Positions 14,872-15,995 of a DNA stretch of 15,995 nucleotides are shown piece after piece. Numbering within the stretch: position 1 is the stretch's first letter; the number at the start of each line of letters is the position of its first letter. The stretch comes from Pseudomonadota bacterium (lineage in GTDB: Bacteria > Pseudomonadota > Alphaproteobacteria > Sphingomonadales > Sphingomonadaceae). The position numbers and the translations under genes are program-made. The stretch is taken from contig JAEZIO010000016.1 of the NCBI GenBank assembly GCA_023436615.1, positions 1-15,995 on the forward strand. Direction: 5' to 3'. Below the pieces are notes generated by a model that saw nothing but the letters and a program-made list of their open reading frames with translations, searched no databases and was not told the DNA's origin.

Positions 14872-15995
14872 AGCAGGGCGAGTGCCGTTGGTATCGCCTC
14901 GGCGAGATCGTCCGCGATCATGCTCGGCCCGGCGGCCTCCGCGGCGCGGCTGTGGATCCACACCGCCGCGCATGCCGCCTCGAAGCCCGGAAGGCCGCGA
15001 GCGCGCATCGCGGCTGCAATCCCTGCCAGGACATCGCCGGTACCGGCACTTGCGAGCCACGACGGGGCCGGCGGCGCAAAGGCGACGCGCCCGTCCGGCG
15101 CGGCAACCACCGTGTCCGGGCCCTTGTAGAGTACGACCGCGCCTGACCGTCGCGCCGCTTCCAGCGCCTGCTCGGCCTTGCTCCCGGGCAGCTCGCCGAA
15201 CAGCCGCACAAACTCGCCGGCATGCGGCGTCAGAATCGCATCCTGGCCCTTCAGCCGTTCCGGCTCGCCGAGATTCGTGAGGGCGTCCGCGTCGAGGACC
15301 TTCGGCGCTCGCGACGTCAGGGCGAGCGTCAGCACCTGGGGTATGTCGCCCATGCCGGGACCGACGAGAACACAGCCGATTCGTTCGTCATTGAGCAGCG
15401 CGGTGTCCGTCTGCATCACAGCCGCGGGCAGCCCCTCGATGGCGCGAGAGGTGCTCACGCGAACATAGCCCGCGCCTGCCCGGGCGGCGGCGGTGGCGGC
15501 GAGCGCGATCGCGCCGGGCATCTTGCCCGCGAGGGCATGCACGAGTCCGCGCGAATATTTGTGACCGGCCGGGTCGAGCGGCGGCAAATCGGGCGGAGCG
15601 ATCTCCTGCCAATCCGTTGCCGCCGAAATGCCGATGTCGGCGAGCACGACGCGCCCGCACTTGTGCATCGCCGGCATCAGCCGGTGCGCGGGCTTCAGCG
15701 CGCCGAAGGCGACGGTGAGATCAAAGGTGGGAACATCGTTCAGCATGGCGCCGCTGTCGCTGTCGACGCCGCTCGGCACGTCGCACGCGACCGTAACCGA
15801 GGCCGCTTCGCACAGCCGGGCCAGCTGATCGGCCATTTCGGGGTCCAGAGGGTTTTTAAGCCCGGTTCCGAACAGCGCATCGATGACGAGCGCCGAAGGG
15901 TCCGTGTTTTCCCCGAGCGCCTCGACAACACCGAACTGGGACCGAGCCCATTTCGCAGCATCGCTCTTCGGCTCGCCGAGCGCCGCGACCCGCAC
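14868..15995 (-). CDS. nnr: Bifunctional NAD(P)H-hydrate repair enzyme Nnr (5' end beyond window)
   Basis: This partial gene (375 codons visible, N-terminus cut by the right window edge) encodes the metabolite-repair enzyme that recycles hydrated NAD(P)H. The visible part has the end of the epimerase (YjeF N-terminal) domain with VIDALFGTGL (37-46), CDVPSGVDSDSG (71-82) and FGALKPAH (97-104). The ADP-dependent dehydratase (YjeF C-terminal, ribokinase-like) domain follows, with HKYSRG (145-150), LTPHAGEF (255-262), LYKGPDTVV (289-297) and the catalytic SAGTGDVLAG (316-325). The full enzyme is usually about 450-515 residues, so roughly 80-130 are missing. The stop overlaps the GTG start of the downstream RNA methyltransferase, so the two are coupled. 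Confidence 0.94.
   Translation of the reverse strand: MRVAALGEPKSDAAKWARSQFGVVEALGENTDPSALVIDALFGTGLKNPLDPEMADQLARLCEAASVTVACDVPSGVDSDSGAMLNDVPTFDLTVAFGALKPAHRLMPAMHKCGRVVLADIGISAATDWQEIAPPDLPPLDPAGHKYSRGLVHALAGKMPGAIALAATAAARAGAGYVRVSTSRAIEGLPAAVMQTDTALLNDERIGCVLVGPGMGDIPQVLTLALTSRAPKVLDADALTNLGEPERLKGQDAILTPHAGEFVRLFGELPGSKAEQALEAARRSGAVVLYKGPDTVVAAPDGRVAFAPPAPSWLASAGTGDVLAGIAAAMRARGLPGFEAACAAVWIHSRAAEAAGPSMIADDLAEAIPTALALL

Overview
The window is about 16 kb of chromosomal DNA from an alphaproteobacterium, most probably in the order Sphingomonadales. This rests on very high GC, the similarity of the proteins as I recall the families, the small 4.5S-type SRP RNA, and an ornithine decarboxylase paired with a deoxyhypusine-synthase-like enzyme. 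I see no insertion sequence, phage, CRISPR array, integrase, tRNA or rRNA. Coding density is about 95%.

Layout from left to right. A minus-strand block at 5-4053 runs, in transcription order, YbaB, an AMP-dependent acyl-CoA ligase, the ABC-F translation factor EttA and a DUF1905 protein. It lies directly downstream of dnaX (4057-5679), so dnaX and ybaB form the usual recombination/replication pair. The gene for the SRP 4.5S RNA (ffs, plus strand, about 5755-5848) sits between dnaX and the next gene with its own promoter. A second minus-strand operon (5859-8382) has two tandem, divergent cysteine desulfurases followed by a [2Fe-2S] ferredoxin, joined by 4-bp stop/start overlaps. This is a sulfur-mobilisation and Fe-S module without visible scaffold genes. 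A divergent alpha/beta hydrolase gene follows at 8497. Then come two small genes, a 55-residue TTG-start membrane protein on the minus strand and an 85-residue helical protein on the plus strand, and a threonine/serine dehydratase gene on the minus strand.

The most interesting part is 10660-13248, a self-contained polyamine transcription unit. It has a sigma70-like promoter, a leader RNA with a 12-bp helix that buries the Shine-Dalgarno sequence (it resembles the alphaproteobacterial speF motif), a group III ornithine decarboxylase, a deoxyhypusine-synthase homologue that keeps the catalytic lysine, and a strong intrinsic terminator. Bacteria lack eIF5A, so the second enzyme most likely makes a small polyamine. 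sym-Homospermidine from putrescine is the simplest proposal, and it agrees with the known polyamine chemotaxonomy of Sphingomonas. A 19-codon ORF overlaps the leader helix and stops one base before the decarboxylase start, which suggests possible coupling through a leader peptide.

The right end has a MAPEG-family membrane protein whose ribosome binding site lies inside the upstream terminator. It converges on a minus-strand pair: the NAD(P)HX repair enzyme Nnr (cut by the window edge) and an RlmD/TrmA-type RNA uridine methyltransferase. Non-ATG starts are frequent (GTG for five of the genes called here, TTG for two), and neighbours often overlap by 4 bp. I found no plainly new defence or mobile system. 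The novelty, if any, is in polyamine control and in the small proteins.
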